DNA of 64,000 bases from Chondrus crispus (lineage: Eukaryota; Rhodophyta; Florideophyceae; Gigartinales; Gigartinaceae), in NCBI RefSeq assembly GCF_000350225.1, contig NW_005179326.1:377451-441450 (forward strand), read 5' to 3'. Below are positions 21,332-31,323 of the stretch, in pieces (the stretch's first letter is position 1; each line of letters starts with the position of its first letter). The notes beneath the pieces were generated by a model. It ran no database searches. It was not told the origin of the DNA and was given only the letters and a program-made list of their open reading frames with translations. The position numbers and the translations under genes are program-made.

Positions 21332-22183
21332 CAAAATTACCGCGACCTACCCCGCCGCCGCCGTCGGACATCAGGTGCCGATGAATCGCATTTTGAAAGC
21401 AAGCACGAACAAACGAAATGCACTGCGCGTAATTCGGTTTCCTCCTCCGGTTCGGTTGTGAGCGTGGATATTTTGGGGAATGTTGTCGGGGCGCGAACGG
21501 TTGACGCCGAGAAGGAGAAAGTGGCTAAAACGCGTTAGACTTGAAGGGAAGGGAATGTCATGTCATCATAGGAGGCAGAAATCCGCAGTCGGTCATTGCA
21601 TCGGAGCGGAACCTGGGGCAGCTTTATCGAGTCTCTGCGCTACGGCGTTCAAGTGGTTTCTGTTTTTTTTGGTTTGGTTATCGCCTCAAACCCAAAACTG
21701 AACCATCCATCCATCATACTTCAACATGTCGCAGTTGGCTTTTTTGGTAGACGTGACACAGAAGAGACAGATTGTGCAACAACTGAATCATAGAAAATGA
21801 GGAACTTGTCTGAAGAAGGCAATCACCACCTGGGAATCTGTTGTCAAGGGCAGGGCTGGCTCAAAGAAGACGGGAGATGCATGACTGAGAGATGGGCGTC
21901 TAACAAGCGTGAAAATGCTCGTTTCTCCAATGCGTTGGAGAAGCAGCTCTTCAGCTACAGATTGGATGAAGCGTGTGAACCGCGTGAGCGTTGGTGCAGT
22001 TACGTGTAATCGCACAGGAGCGGTCGCGTTGTTGCCTGTACAGTACTGAAAATTTTCCGATGTGTAGAGCCTGTCGTCCCGCGCCGTCGCCGTAGCCGTT
22101 ATCGCTTTCGTCGTCGACTAACTTACTGCGCATCAATTTTGAAGAGAAAGGAGTTTACGAGTTGGTGAGTCTGAGCTGCCACG

Positions 22184-23744
22184 ATGACATCATCCGCACC
22201 GTCGTCCAGTGACGTCATTAGGATTATCATCTCCACGGATAACCACTTGGGCTACCTGGAAGAGGATCCTGTTCGCGGCGATGACTCCTTTCGCAGTTTT
22301 GAAGAAGTCCTGCAACTGGCCACTGCCAACAAAGTCGACATGCTCTTACTCGGCGGGGATCTATAGCACGACAACAGCCCCTCTCGCAGTACCATGTTGA
22401 AAACAATTCGTCTTCTTCGCCAGCACTGTCTGTCTTCCGACGGTGAAATCCTTCTCGAAGTGCGCTCCAACCCTGTTGCTCTCCCTGCCGCTGTCAATTC
22501 CATGGATCCCTGTGTTGCCGTTTCCCTGCCAGTATTTGTCATTCATGGAGGGCATGACCAACCCACAGTCGAAACAGGAACAGGCCGTGCACGTGCAGCC
22601 CCTACTTCCCCTCTTCATCTTCTCGCACAGGCTGGACTTGTGACATATTTCGGTCAATCGCCGTGCTCCACAAACATTGAGGTTGCCCCGATCCTCTTGC
22701 AGAAAGGACAAAAACGTTGGCGCTGTACGGCTTGGGAAATGTAAGTGATGAAGTACTGCGTGAGAAGGGGGTGAAATGACTTGGTCCACAACTGCAGCAA
22801 CAGCGCCATTTGCATTTGCATTTGGATGTGGAGGGATGCCATAAAGACGTTGATGAACTCAACGACCGTGTACCCTGGTTTAATGTGTTTGTGCTTCACC
22901 AGAACTGCGCTACCGGCAGATCGTCGACGAGGGGCATTCCAGACATCGTATTGCCAGCCTGGCTTAATTACGTAGTCTTGGGGCACGAACACGAGAGCAA
23001 GCCTGACGTCAGGCGATCGAAACCAGTAATCGTGCAACCAGGCTCCACAGTTGCCACTTCACTGTCCGCGAGAGAGGCCAAGCAGAAGCATGCAATTTTA
23101 CTCGAGATACACAAAGAACAACTCGTCAACCATGTCCCCATCCCACTGTACACAGTGCGAAATCTCCACGTTGAAGATATTATTCTTTCGGCACAGTCAG
23201 GGTTGTCCCAGACAGATCCGGAGGGGCTGAACAACTTTTGGAGGATACTGTCAACGACATCATCGAGAGACAGCAGGCTTTCTTTGATCGGGTCGTAGCG
23301 ATCTTTCGAGGTCGTCGTGGCGCTCCCAAAGACGTGGTGGTCCATGGAGTGCGGTATTCCCCACGTTCTTTCTATACCGAAAAACTTTGCTCCATAGTCC
23401 GGCAACCACTCATCATACTGCGAGTAGAAACAACCGGCAAATGGCAACTGCCCAATCCCACAACATTTGGTCAGACTTACATTGGTCGAGTAGCATCACC
23501 GGGAGATATGCTACAGTGTTACAGAAGCGAGAAGGAGAACAAACTGAGAAGACAAAATGCAAAGGCCCCATTCCAGAGGAAGGCATCTGCGATGGCGAGC
23601 CAAGACGAGGAGGGCCTTCCTCGCAGTCGTCGCCGCGGCGCAGAAATTGTCATCGTGATAAGTGATGAAGAGGAAAACACGCCCTTTTCCGTGGGCGTGA
23701 GCGAAGCTTTCCGTAGAAAGCCTTCGCCTGGAACAGCTGAATGA
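22184..23744 (+). pseudogene. MRE11-like double-strand-break repair nuclease, decayed
   Basis: MRE11 is the Mn-dependent nuclease of the MRN complex. Seen in order: motif I STDNHLGY with the typical [11 protein letters not shown] after it, motif II LLLGGDL, motif III changed to IHGGHDQPT (normally GNHDDP), VLLQKG, FVLHQN, motif V LGHEHE, QPGSTVATSLS, and a C-terminal part like QLPNPTTFGQTYIGRVASP. The frame is broken by an in-frame TAG right after GGDL (22364-22366) and by frame changes near 22710, between 22790 and 22810, and near 23235. The C-terminal tail is Arg/Ser- and Glu-rich. The ATG at 22184 fits the family's N-terminus. Loss of the metal-binding Asn in motif III plus several breaks argue for a dead paralogue; an intact MRE11 should exist elsewhere. 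Confidence 0.8.
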
Positions 23745-24279
23745 CAACCAGATCGAGATTATCAAGCGACCCATCAAGCGATTGCTCTTCGCGCGTTTGC
23801 CCGCCTTTTTTTGCTCGTGGAGACGACGACGACGCCGCTGCAGCACTTTCATATCTGTCTGTCTCACTCAGTTTTCAGTCAATTTTTTTACGCTGTCTTG
23901 CAGAACCGAGTTCTGAAAAGGACGAGGGAGGCGAAGGCGCACACGTTGTGGGAAATTCCCATGTCCAGTAGGACGAAAACAGCGGAGCAGAATGCGTAGC
24001 AAGTCATTTGAGAAACTGTTCTACACTACTGTACGAAACTGAGGACAACATATGTGTTGCGTGTCATGAACGGCATTGTATTGTACACGATGCTAATCGC
24101 AGGCTTGCGGTATTTCGGGTACTGTTCCCGGATGTCTATATAACAAGCGAAGCCAAAGCCCTAGTAGACCTAAAACCTTACGACGATTGCTTTATTTCCA
24201 GCTCACCATCCAACCTATCTCATTGTCCGCGCTGGCGAGCTGCACACACCGTTCGTGTGCAGTATTTTTTTGGGGAATG
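23745..24279. other. No gene recognised
   Basis: Spacer between the convergent MRE11-like pseudogene and the recombinase ORF. A 106-codon open frame at 24008-24328 overlaps the recombinase on the other strand and has no family signature. Confidence 0.4.
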
Positions 24280-26163
24280 CTACGCAAAAAAACCGGAGAT
24301 GTCATGGTCATCTCCCTTTTTCGCGTGATCCTCCACGTCGGCAGCACCAGTGGCTACGGCAAGTGCGCGGACTAGACTCCTTGCCGTGTCCACGAAATCG
24401 GTATGGTCAATACCGACGTAAGTCGATCGCAACTGTTCGGCGCTGGTGTTCATTTGCTGCGCCATAATGTCGAGGAAAGCAGCTTCGGTGAGAGTTGGAA
24501 AGATTTTCTTTTCGCGAAACGACTTCATCATCATGGTGCCATTGTTACTTCGCAGGGTCATAACAGTGCAATCCACCAACGTAGGCTCAGAGACACTCAA
24601 AAACCGCTTGAATGTCTTGGTAATTTGGGGAGAACGCAACTCGACACCACTCTCCGAATGGACAATGAGGGGTTTGTTCGACATGTCGCTCTCGTCAAGG
24701 CGTGCGGCCTTCAAAATTTGAGGACGGACAACAGCACAGTGAAACTTAATATACGGCAATATGTACCCAGGAAAAAGAACATAGGGCATCGCCAGGCTGC
24801 GGCGAGTCTTCTCCCGCACAGTGCGCAATTCCAGAAACCCTTTAACTCTCGCCATCTCCGACATGTCGGCCAGGTCGCTGTCTGAGGGAACCTGCAGTTG
24901 GGTATATACTTGCGGACGCTGTCCACCGCCGGTCAGGACCAAAACGTTGATAATGTTAATGCACCATTTGTTTTTGAGGCGGCCATCTGCAAACATTGTC
25001 TCTGTGGCGGAATCCTCACCTAAATCCGCCCGGAAATCGTCGAATGACGTCATGATATCGTCCAGGGACTTTCGAATTCTTTGCTTACATCTCCGAAAGT
25101 CGTCGGGCAAAAATAAAGCGGCGCGCTCCACTCTGTCATCAATCACTTGGCGATCTGTCGTTCTTTGGCGTCCCAATGCCTTTTGCACGTTGTATATCGC
25201 GCGGAGATGTATCCGCGAACGTTCAGCATCAGCTCCCAAGATTGCGTCCCTCCCCTCAAAGTAAATTTTTTCGTGCTCCGCCACTTTCTTCAGGCAGAAA
25301 ACTTTCGTCATGACAGTTGTACATACAGTACGAATGTGGTAGTGCGAAACTAGTAGTTCTACTGTGCTCCGGTCGCAAATAGTCGTGAAGAGCACGCCGG
25401 ACTCCCACATCGATTCAACCTCAACGTTTTGACACATGACGGCCAAGGGCAGCAACTGCCCTGCCGCCATGCACACTTGCTTCCAGGAACCATTCTTACC
25501 GCCTCCTGCAATTTTTGGCTCATACTCCAAATGGAATATTTCAGCGAGGTCGTCATTATTTTTTTCAGAGACTGGCACTGATTTGTAGGCGGGACGGCCT
25601 TGTCCAACTACTGTCTGTGTCTGGAGGGTAGCTTCCTGCGATGAGAAGAAATTCGGATCACACCGTACCAGGCTGTGGAGAGTGCAAGCCCAGTCATCTT
25701 CAGTTGACAAATCTAAAGCTCCAATTGTTCCTGACATAGGTGCGCCCTTTCTACGGCGATTGCGGCCTCCACTGACACCGACGGATCGCATTTGAGGACG
25801 CACGCGCGAGACTCTTGCGGCCAAGACATCTGAATGTTGCTTCTGAACCGCCTCTATGTCAATTCGTGCCGTTTTGAACCGGGGGGGGCCTTTCTGCGTG
25901 TTGTCATCGTCATTTTCGGAACACACGGGGCTGTCGTCTGCAAATAAGGGAGGGGGGGAATGGTGGCTGCACTGTGACGCAGGGCTTCTGGCTGGAGAGG
26001 TGTGACTGGAGAACACAGGTCCGGTTGACAGGAGCTCTGTGCGTGGGGTGTAACGTCCTCTGCCGTGCGTTCCACACGGTTTTTGTTTGTGGCTTTTTTT
26101 GCCTTTTTGTTTTTTTGCGAAGCTTTTTCCCTTCGGATGTGAGCTGGGCACTTTCCGATCCAT
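24280..26163 (-). CDS. Crypton-like tyrosine recombinase ORF
   Basis: 627 codons from ATG 26163, uninterrupted. A basic Lys/Ser-rich N-terminus (1-140) is followed by a mixed region and a C-terminal half that resembles Crypton/YR-element integrases: LTGGGQRPQ with candidate catalytic R416, MTLRSNNGT with candidate R538 (in the place of HxxR, with M instead of H), then MNTSAEQLRSTYVG with candidate nucleophile Y582. The spacing R-(122)-R-(44)-Y fits a tyrosine recombinase catalytic domain. The His changes mean activity is uncertain. It would join DNA by strand exchange through a 3'-phosphotyrosine, as in circular-intermediate transposition. No terminal repeats are evident, as expected for Cryptons. 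Could instead be a domesticated recombinase-like protein. Confidence 0.6.
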   Translation of the reverse strand: MDRKVPSSHPKGKSFAKKQKGKKSHKQKPCGTHGRGRYTPRTELLSTGPVFSSHTSPARSPASQCSHHSPPPLFADDSPVCSENDDDNTQKGPPRFKTARIDIEAVQKQHSDVLAARVSRVRPQMRSVGVSGGRNRRRKGAPMSGTIGALDLSTEDDWACTLHSLVRCDPNFFSSQEATLQTQTVVGQGRPAYKSVPVSEKNNDDLAEIFHLEYEPKIAGGGKNGSWKQVCMAAGQLLPLAVMCQNVEVESMWESGVLFTTICDRSTVELLVSHYHIRTVCTTVMTKVFCLKKVAEHEKIYFEGRDAILGADAERSRIHLRAIYNVQKALGRQRTTDRQVIDDRVERAALFLPDDFRRCKQRIRKSLDDIMTSFDDFRADLGEDSATETMFADGRLKNKWCINIINVLVLTGGGQRPQVYTQLQVPSDSDLADMSEMARVKGFLELRTVREKTRRSLAMPYVLFPGYILPYIKFHCAVVRPQILKAARLDESDMSNKPLIVHSESGVELRSPQITKTFKRFLSVSEPTLVDCTVMTLRSNNGTMMMKSFREKKIFPTLTEAAFLDIMAQQMNTSAEQLRSTYVGIDHTDFVDTARSLVRALAVATGAADVEDHAKKGDDHDISGFFA

Positions 26164-26666
26164 TCGCAGCCTCTCTTTTGCGACCCATGTTCAAGTAATG
26201 TGCGGGATGATGGGAAAAAAGTTGGTGTGGAGACAGGCCGGAAAGTGGATCAGGGGGTGTGAAGGGGGGGTGGTGGTGGTGGTGGAACGGCGTTAAAGTA
26301 CAAAGGATAAGGAGCTGCAAGTGGTAGGGCATATAGAGTACACGCGGGATTAATGCAGTGAAAGGCCGCAGAGCTGGTCGGGGTCGCCAGGGAAAAGGGC
26401 GGGCATTTTTGAAAGCAGTGGGATTGTGCACCCACAGCAGTCTTAGAAGTCACCCAGCCACCGTCATGCTACAGATACACTACTTGTAGTGAGAAAATAA
26501 AGCAGCACGCGACTTGTTGCCGCGATGGAGCCAGCAGATGCCACGCTTGTAAACTTTGATCGCTCATCGTCGTGGCCGCACGAGCTGGCCACCGTAACAT
26601 TAGTACGTGATCCGTATGATCTGTCTCTACCCGACGGTACACTACTCCCATTCCCAGCCATGTATG
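26164..26666. other. No gene recognised
   Basis: Upstream flank of the recombinase ORF and left flank of the first gypsy element. Contains a poly-pyrimidine/GGTGG run at 26261-26290. Nothing else supported. Confidence 0.4.
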
Positions 26667-27257
26667 TAGTATAATCACCCCCAACGACGAGGGGGGTGAG
26701 TACTGACAGTTCGGAAAGACCCCGATCGGCGGGAAGACAGAAGCACGGCCCACCCACGGTACCGAGCACGGGCTCGAGGTAGCGGTGGTAGAGCGGGATC
26801 GGGGAGGACGCGCGCACGCGCGAGCGGTTCTACGCCTCGACGCCCCGGAGCGGTACTGGGTGACGTTCCAGTACCGACGGGCGGAGGCGGAGCCGGCTCG
26901 TGGGCGTGCTACGCGCGTCCTCAACCCGCGCGCGGTGCTGCTTCTAGGTAAAACGGACGGAAGTACCTAAAAGTAAGCGGGCGGACCAAGGTGGAGGATC
27001 CTTGACAAGTCCGTGCTTGTCGTCCTCCACCGCCGGCGGTCCGCTCATATTTAATGTACATTGTAGTCTATCATAACTCTACAGTAGTGCCGGTCTACCG
27101 ACACTGTAACGCTGTCAGCCGGCGGGGCTGACAGTCCACGTGTAGTACGCGTCCCGAACACGTGGACGACACGTGTGTGCGCGCATGGCTGTAAGGCTCG
27201 TTGCCTTACTGTCCCTGATCCAATTCTAATCTAATTTCCGTTTGGGGTTATACCACA
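26667..27257 (-). repeat. Gypsy 1 3' LTR
   Basis: 591 bp, TGTAGTATAA...TACCACA. Contains A-box-like TGGTAGAGCGG (26786-26796), B-box-like GGTTCTACGCC (26826-26836), a hairpin TAGGTA/TACCTA (26945-26969), and further inverted repeats such as CTGTCAGCC/GGCTGACAG and CCACGTG/CACGTGG. Confidence 0.93.
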
Positions 27258-27292
27258 TCACCCCCCCCTCGAGTGTGAACGTCCGCGTTCAC
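27258..27292 (-). promoter_or_regulatory. Polypurine tract plus copy of pol end
   Basis: On minus, GAGGGGGGGGTGA abuts the 3' LTR. Next to it is GTGAACGCGGACGTTCAC, an 18-bp copy of the last codons of pol at 33363-33381. Plus-strand priming site of gypsy 1. Confidence 0.75.
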
Positions 27293-29034
27293 TCCTGAGG
27301 CTTGTAGAATCTGTCCGTCCCACTGCCTGAACCTTCGCCAGCACCGCCGACGGTGGACAAACTCCCTGGCGCTCTTGCGTCCGTGCGTTTCTGTCATCCG
27401 CGATCGCCATTCCCCGTCCGAGTGGTTTTGCGATCGAGGGTGGCCTTTCCTAGAACTCCTCCTGTGCCCGTCCCTGGATTCTTTTTCCTTCCTTGTCCTA
27501 CCGACCCACCTTCTCGAGTCCGCGTTGTCCGCCGCCCTCCACTGCAGCGGTTTCCAGTTCTGAGTTCCGCAACCAATGTCAGGTTCGGTCCTTCCCAGGT
27601 CGACTAACTCAGTCTTACAGCTGCACGGCGTGTTGCTCGCGATCCCGACGACCCCTTCCCGCCTCTTACGATTGCTCCTGTCCTTCCATCTTGTTCGTTC
27701 CTCTTCTCTCTATTCTGAACAATGTATCTGTAGGGGTTTCACTCTTGTCAGACCGGGGTAGTGTCATCTCTGCACGGTGGCGTGAGGTGGTGTCTGCTGC
27801 GAAAGCAGGGCACGGTGTGCTTGATCGTTCGGGCACGGGACGAGGTGCAGGTGGTCGTACTCGATGCTCGTATGAGCAACTGGTCCTTCCTTCCGTCCGC
27901 GCGGTGTCCGGTTTGTGCGAATGGGCGGGCTTTGCTCCTTGATACGGATCAGTGTGGCGGTGCCCCCCCGATCCTCGCGACGGCAGTTGTCAACCGGACC
28001 GTGGTTGGTGACATCATGCTGTGCTACGCCCATACTGCTCGTGTGGCTGCGCGTGGCGGAATGCCCCACGCGTGCGAGGGACCGGTCTCCCCTGAGTCGG
28101 AGTCTCCGTCGGTCCTTCTCCTCTTCCTAATTATTTTCGACGTCGTACGGGGCGGTTGCCTTAGACAAGCGGCGCTCATTCCGGTGTTTTCCGTACGGCC
28201 CCTCGCGTCGCAGATCTAAGCGTCGGAGCCGGTTTCGTCGGCGTGGTTGTTTGCACCCCGTCCACGCGCGGTGTGTCGAGTGCCTCCTTTCGTGGCCCCG
28301 TTTTCCTTCTTCGGCCAACTGCACGCGTGTTCGCAACGACCAGACCATATTATCTCTCACAGCTGTTCACAGCGCCCCGAAAGCGGCGACCTGCGTGACA
28401 ATAGCCTCAACACGCATACCCCCTCCTCAGTCAGACCCCTTTGTGACCGCGCGGCGTATATCAGTCACCGGGTCTCGGGACCCTAGCATTGCCCGAGGAG
28501 CCCGTTGGTCCGGAGCGGGGAGAGAGCGTGCTTCCGTCGCGCACGCCGCAAGAGTCCGAAAGGGGTCCCGGTCCCCTTGGCCTACGGGGCATCCTCTCCG
28601 GGGACCCTTGGGCGACGGACTTGCGCATACGCGCTTTCGACGAGCGGGGGCGTGGGTTGGCATCGGTGGCCGAGAGGGAGTGGCCGAGGCGGTTGTCCTG
28701 TGGTGCACCTCATGAAAGTGCCCCAGCGTGGTGCGCGTTCGTGCGCGGCGGCGGTTTTCACTCGCCCCGCTGTAGTGCGGGATACGCGGCGGTCCTTACA
28801 CTGGGCAAGCTCACGCTGCGTGTGCCGTAGGGTGTCCTGTAAGGCGACGGTTGGCGCATGTCGCGCGCGCGTTCCGCCGATTCCTGAGGTGGCTTGTAGA
28901 GCCTTCGCCCTTCGCTCCCGGGACCCCCACCGGCGCCGCTGGTAGGCAACTCCCGCTCCGCTTCGCGCTGTCCCATTCCTCCTCTTGATAGTCTCGCCCG
29001 ATCGCCTCCACTCCGTGATATCGGCCGTCCTATC
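27293..29034. other. Leader side of antisense gene, no gene recognised
   Basis: GC-rich sequence between the 3' LTR and the antisense ORF. Several short open frames exist but none has a family signature. It may be 5' untranslated sequence of the antisense transcript. Confidence 0.4.
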
Positions 29035-31323
29035 ATGGCCGACTCGACCTCTCTTCCTCCTCCGCCGCCGTCCGCTGGCGGCAGCAAACCCGTGGCGGCG
29101 GGCGCGTCCGTCGTCGCGATTCCTTTGCCGCGCGGGGTCGGGTCATCGAGCGCGTCCCCTGGATCGCAAGGGGACGACATCGCTCTGACCCGTCCGACCC
29201 CGCCGGCTCCTCCGGCTTTCCAGAAGTCCCGCTCCCGCTCCACGACCGTCTCCGTGGAGCTGGTGGCTCCTCCCGTGGGGCCACCAAAACCGGTCATCGC
29301 GTTCCGTCCGGCTGCCCAACCGACCTCAGCGGCCGTCGTCCTTCCCGTTGCGCATCCGGGCGTCGCCCGCGGCTCTGCCGCTCCCGCGGCGGTGGGGGCG
29401 GCTCGTGTTCCCGACGATGCATCCTTCGGCCGTCGTACCTCCGTACCTCAACCCTCTTCCTCCGGTCGGGAGGGGGAGGTGGCCTCAGCCACGCAGTGGT
29501 TCGGGGTTCCGTCTTCCGATGTCCCACTGCTCTCTGTCGACGAGCTGCAGTACCCTTGGTCACGCCGGGGCCGTTCCGGGATCACCGTGGCGGAGGTGAT
29601 CTCGTGCGGGTGGCTTCGACCCGATCTCGCCCGCGTGTTTAAGGTGTACGAGACGGGCGGCCTCGAAGAAGCGTCTTCGGCCCTTCACCGCTTAATGGCC
29701 GAAGGCGGCGGGGTCGGCTACCAGCTCCCGGACGAGCTGCCGGGCGACCGTACATTCGCGTACAGCGTGGCGGAGGTCATCTACGTTGATCGTATGGGGG
29801 CGCTCCTGGCCGGGTCGGTGCAGGTAGACCCCCGACGCTTCGTGCTGTCAGAGTTGGCGGGGCTGTACGTCTCGCCCCGCCCCTACGCCTTCACCAAGCC
29901 CCTCGTGGCTCTACAGAAGTCCTCGTGTTCCTTGATGCGGCTATACGCCGTGGGTTTCGCTCACCACGACTGGTCCGCCTACAGGGGAGAGAACGAGGCG
30001 GACGGTCGTGTCGTCCCATCTGCCGCCTTCGCGTCCGGGTTGTCGGTTGGTGATTTTCCCGCTCTCCCCTTGGTCGTGCGGGAGAGCTTCCCGTCGTTGG
30101 GGGTACACCCATTGCTGCCTCCCATTCTGAAACATTTTGGCATCGCGTGCGCCGATCCACAGCACCCAGCCCACCCGCGGCTCGCGTACAACTATGAGCG
30201 CGAGTGGGCGTGGTCCGTGTGCTGTGCTTTCATGTCGGAGGTGTGTATGAACAAGCGTGCGTTCGTGCAGCCCGTCCCCACGGTCACGTTCGTGGGGCGC
30301 GTCGCGTCGGGCCTTCCCGACGTCGCACTGCATCCATCCGACGTCGGCTCTGCTCACGTCCCGTGGACGTTCAACCATGCCATTAGCCTCATGGGCCGGG
30401 TCGGAGAGGTCAGTCCTCTGAACCACCGTTCGTGGATGGACTATACCACAGGCGCCCGTAGCTCCTTCCTGACGTACGAACCAACCATGGACGCCTTCGC
30501 CGCGCGTCCCCGTCCCGTGCCCCCGGCCGTCGGTAACGCGGAAAGGAGGGGAGGGGTTGGTTCCGAACACCGGCGTGGACGTCGGAAGCGCTACCGGGAC
30601 CTCGACGCCGTGGGCGGAGACTCCGTTGGTGTCGCCCTGTACCCCTCTCGACCGACGCGGGGTGCCGATCACGACCCCGCAGGTGGTCCTGTTCCTTCAG
30701 ACGCTGTCCTCCCTGTCCCACCACTCGACGCGGTGAGGCAGGGCGCGCCCCGGGGGCGCCGCATACGTGAGCTGGTGCTTCCCCACGAGGAGCTGATGGT
30801 CGCCCCCAAGGTAGTGCTAGCGTTAGGCGTTGCCAGCCGGCGAGCTTGGACCGTAGGCGGGTTGGTCGATACCCTGGCTGAATGGTTCCTCACTCGGAGT
30901 GATGAAGCGCGCGGTCTACGTGACGACCTGGCAACGCGCTCCGCGGAACTGCAGCGGGTGAACCGGGAGCTAGTGTCCGTGCGCGAGGCGTCCGAGCGCC
31001 AAGCCGCGGCCTACGAGCGGGCGGTGTACGATCGCGAACGCCACCGGTGCGAGCGCGACCGCTTGCGTTTGGCTCAGTCGGCGCCCCTACCAGCTGGTGG
31101 CGTTCCTCACGGCCCTGCTACCTCTACCATCCGTGACCCGTACGCCGCGTACGGGTCTGACCCTCGCCCGTCCCGAAACTGGGCGAGCGGTGAGAGTATG
31201 ACTCGTGTCACAATGCCCTCCTTGGCGGACATGGACGCCGAATTGCCCCGGCACCCGGGGTACTGTCCTCCGAACAACCGTGGGTCAGGGGCCCGCGTGC
31301 CCTCAAACGACGCGAGCGGCTAA
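29035..31323 (+). CDS. Antisense accessory ORF of gypsy 1
   Basis: 762 codons from ATG 29035, running against gag-pol. Residues 1-160 are Pro/Ala/Ser-rich and look disordered. A compact central domain (about 165-480) contains PILKHFG (363-369), PQH (375-377), EW (390-391) and a following V-x6-EV; the same spaced residues occur in the antisense ORF of gypsy 2. Residues 490-560 are basic (GRRKRY), 640-690 is a likely coiled coil rich in Arg/Glu, and the tail is Gly/Ser-rich. No known domain is recognised: no protease, RT, envelope signal peptide or membrane segment is visible. Antisense ORFs are known in some plant LTR elements, but their products have no agreed function. A Gag-like or particle-binding role would be speculation. 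Confidence 0.7.
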   Translation: MADSTSLPPPPPSAGGSKPVAAGASVVAIPLPRGVGSSSASPGSQGDDIALTRPTPPAPPAFQKSRSRSTTVSVELVAPPVGPPKPVIAFRPAAQPTSAAVVLPVAHPGVARGSAAPAAVGAARVPDDASFGRRTSVPQPSSSGREGEVASATQWFGVPSSDVPLLSVDELQYPWSRRGRSGITVAEVISCGWLRPDLARVFKVYETGGLEEASSALHRLMAEGGGVGYQLPDELPGDRTFAYSVAEVIYVDRMGALLAGSVQVDPRRFVLSELAGLYVSPRPYAFTKPLVALQKSSCSLMRLYAVGFAHHDWSAYRGENEADGRVVPSAAFASGLSVGDFPALPLVVRESFPSLGVHPLLPPILKHFGIACADPQHPAHPRLAYNYEREWAWSVCCAFMSEVCMNKRAFVQPVPTVTFVGRVASGLPDVALHPSDVGSAHVPWTFNHAISLMGRVGEVSPLNHRSWMDYTTGARSSFLTYEPTMDAFAARPRPVPPAVGNAERRGGVGSEHRRGRRKRYRDLDAVGGDSVGVALYPSRPTRGADHDPAGGPVPSDAVLPVPPLDAVRQGAPRGRRIRELVLPHEELMVAPKVVLALGVASRRAWTVGGLVDTLAEWFLTRSDEARGLRDDLATRSAELQRVNRELVSVREASERQAAAYERAVYDRERHRCERDRLRLAQSAPLPAGGVPHGPATSTIRDPYAAYGSDPRPSRNWASGESMTRVTMPSLADMDAELPRHPGYCPPNNRGSGARVPSNDASG

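Noticed and set aside
24008-24328. 106-codon plus-strand ORF with a few Cys/His residues
   Set aside because: No spaced zinc motif, overlaps the recombinase on the other strand, no ribosomal or family signal.
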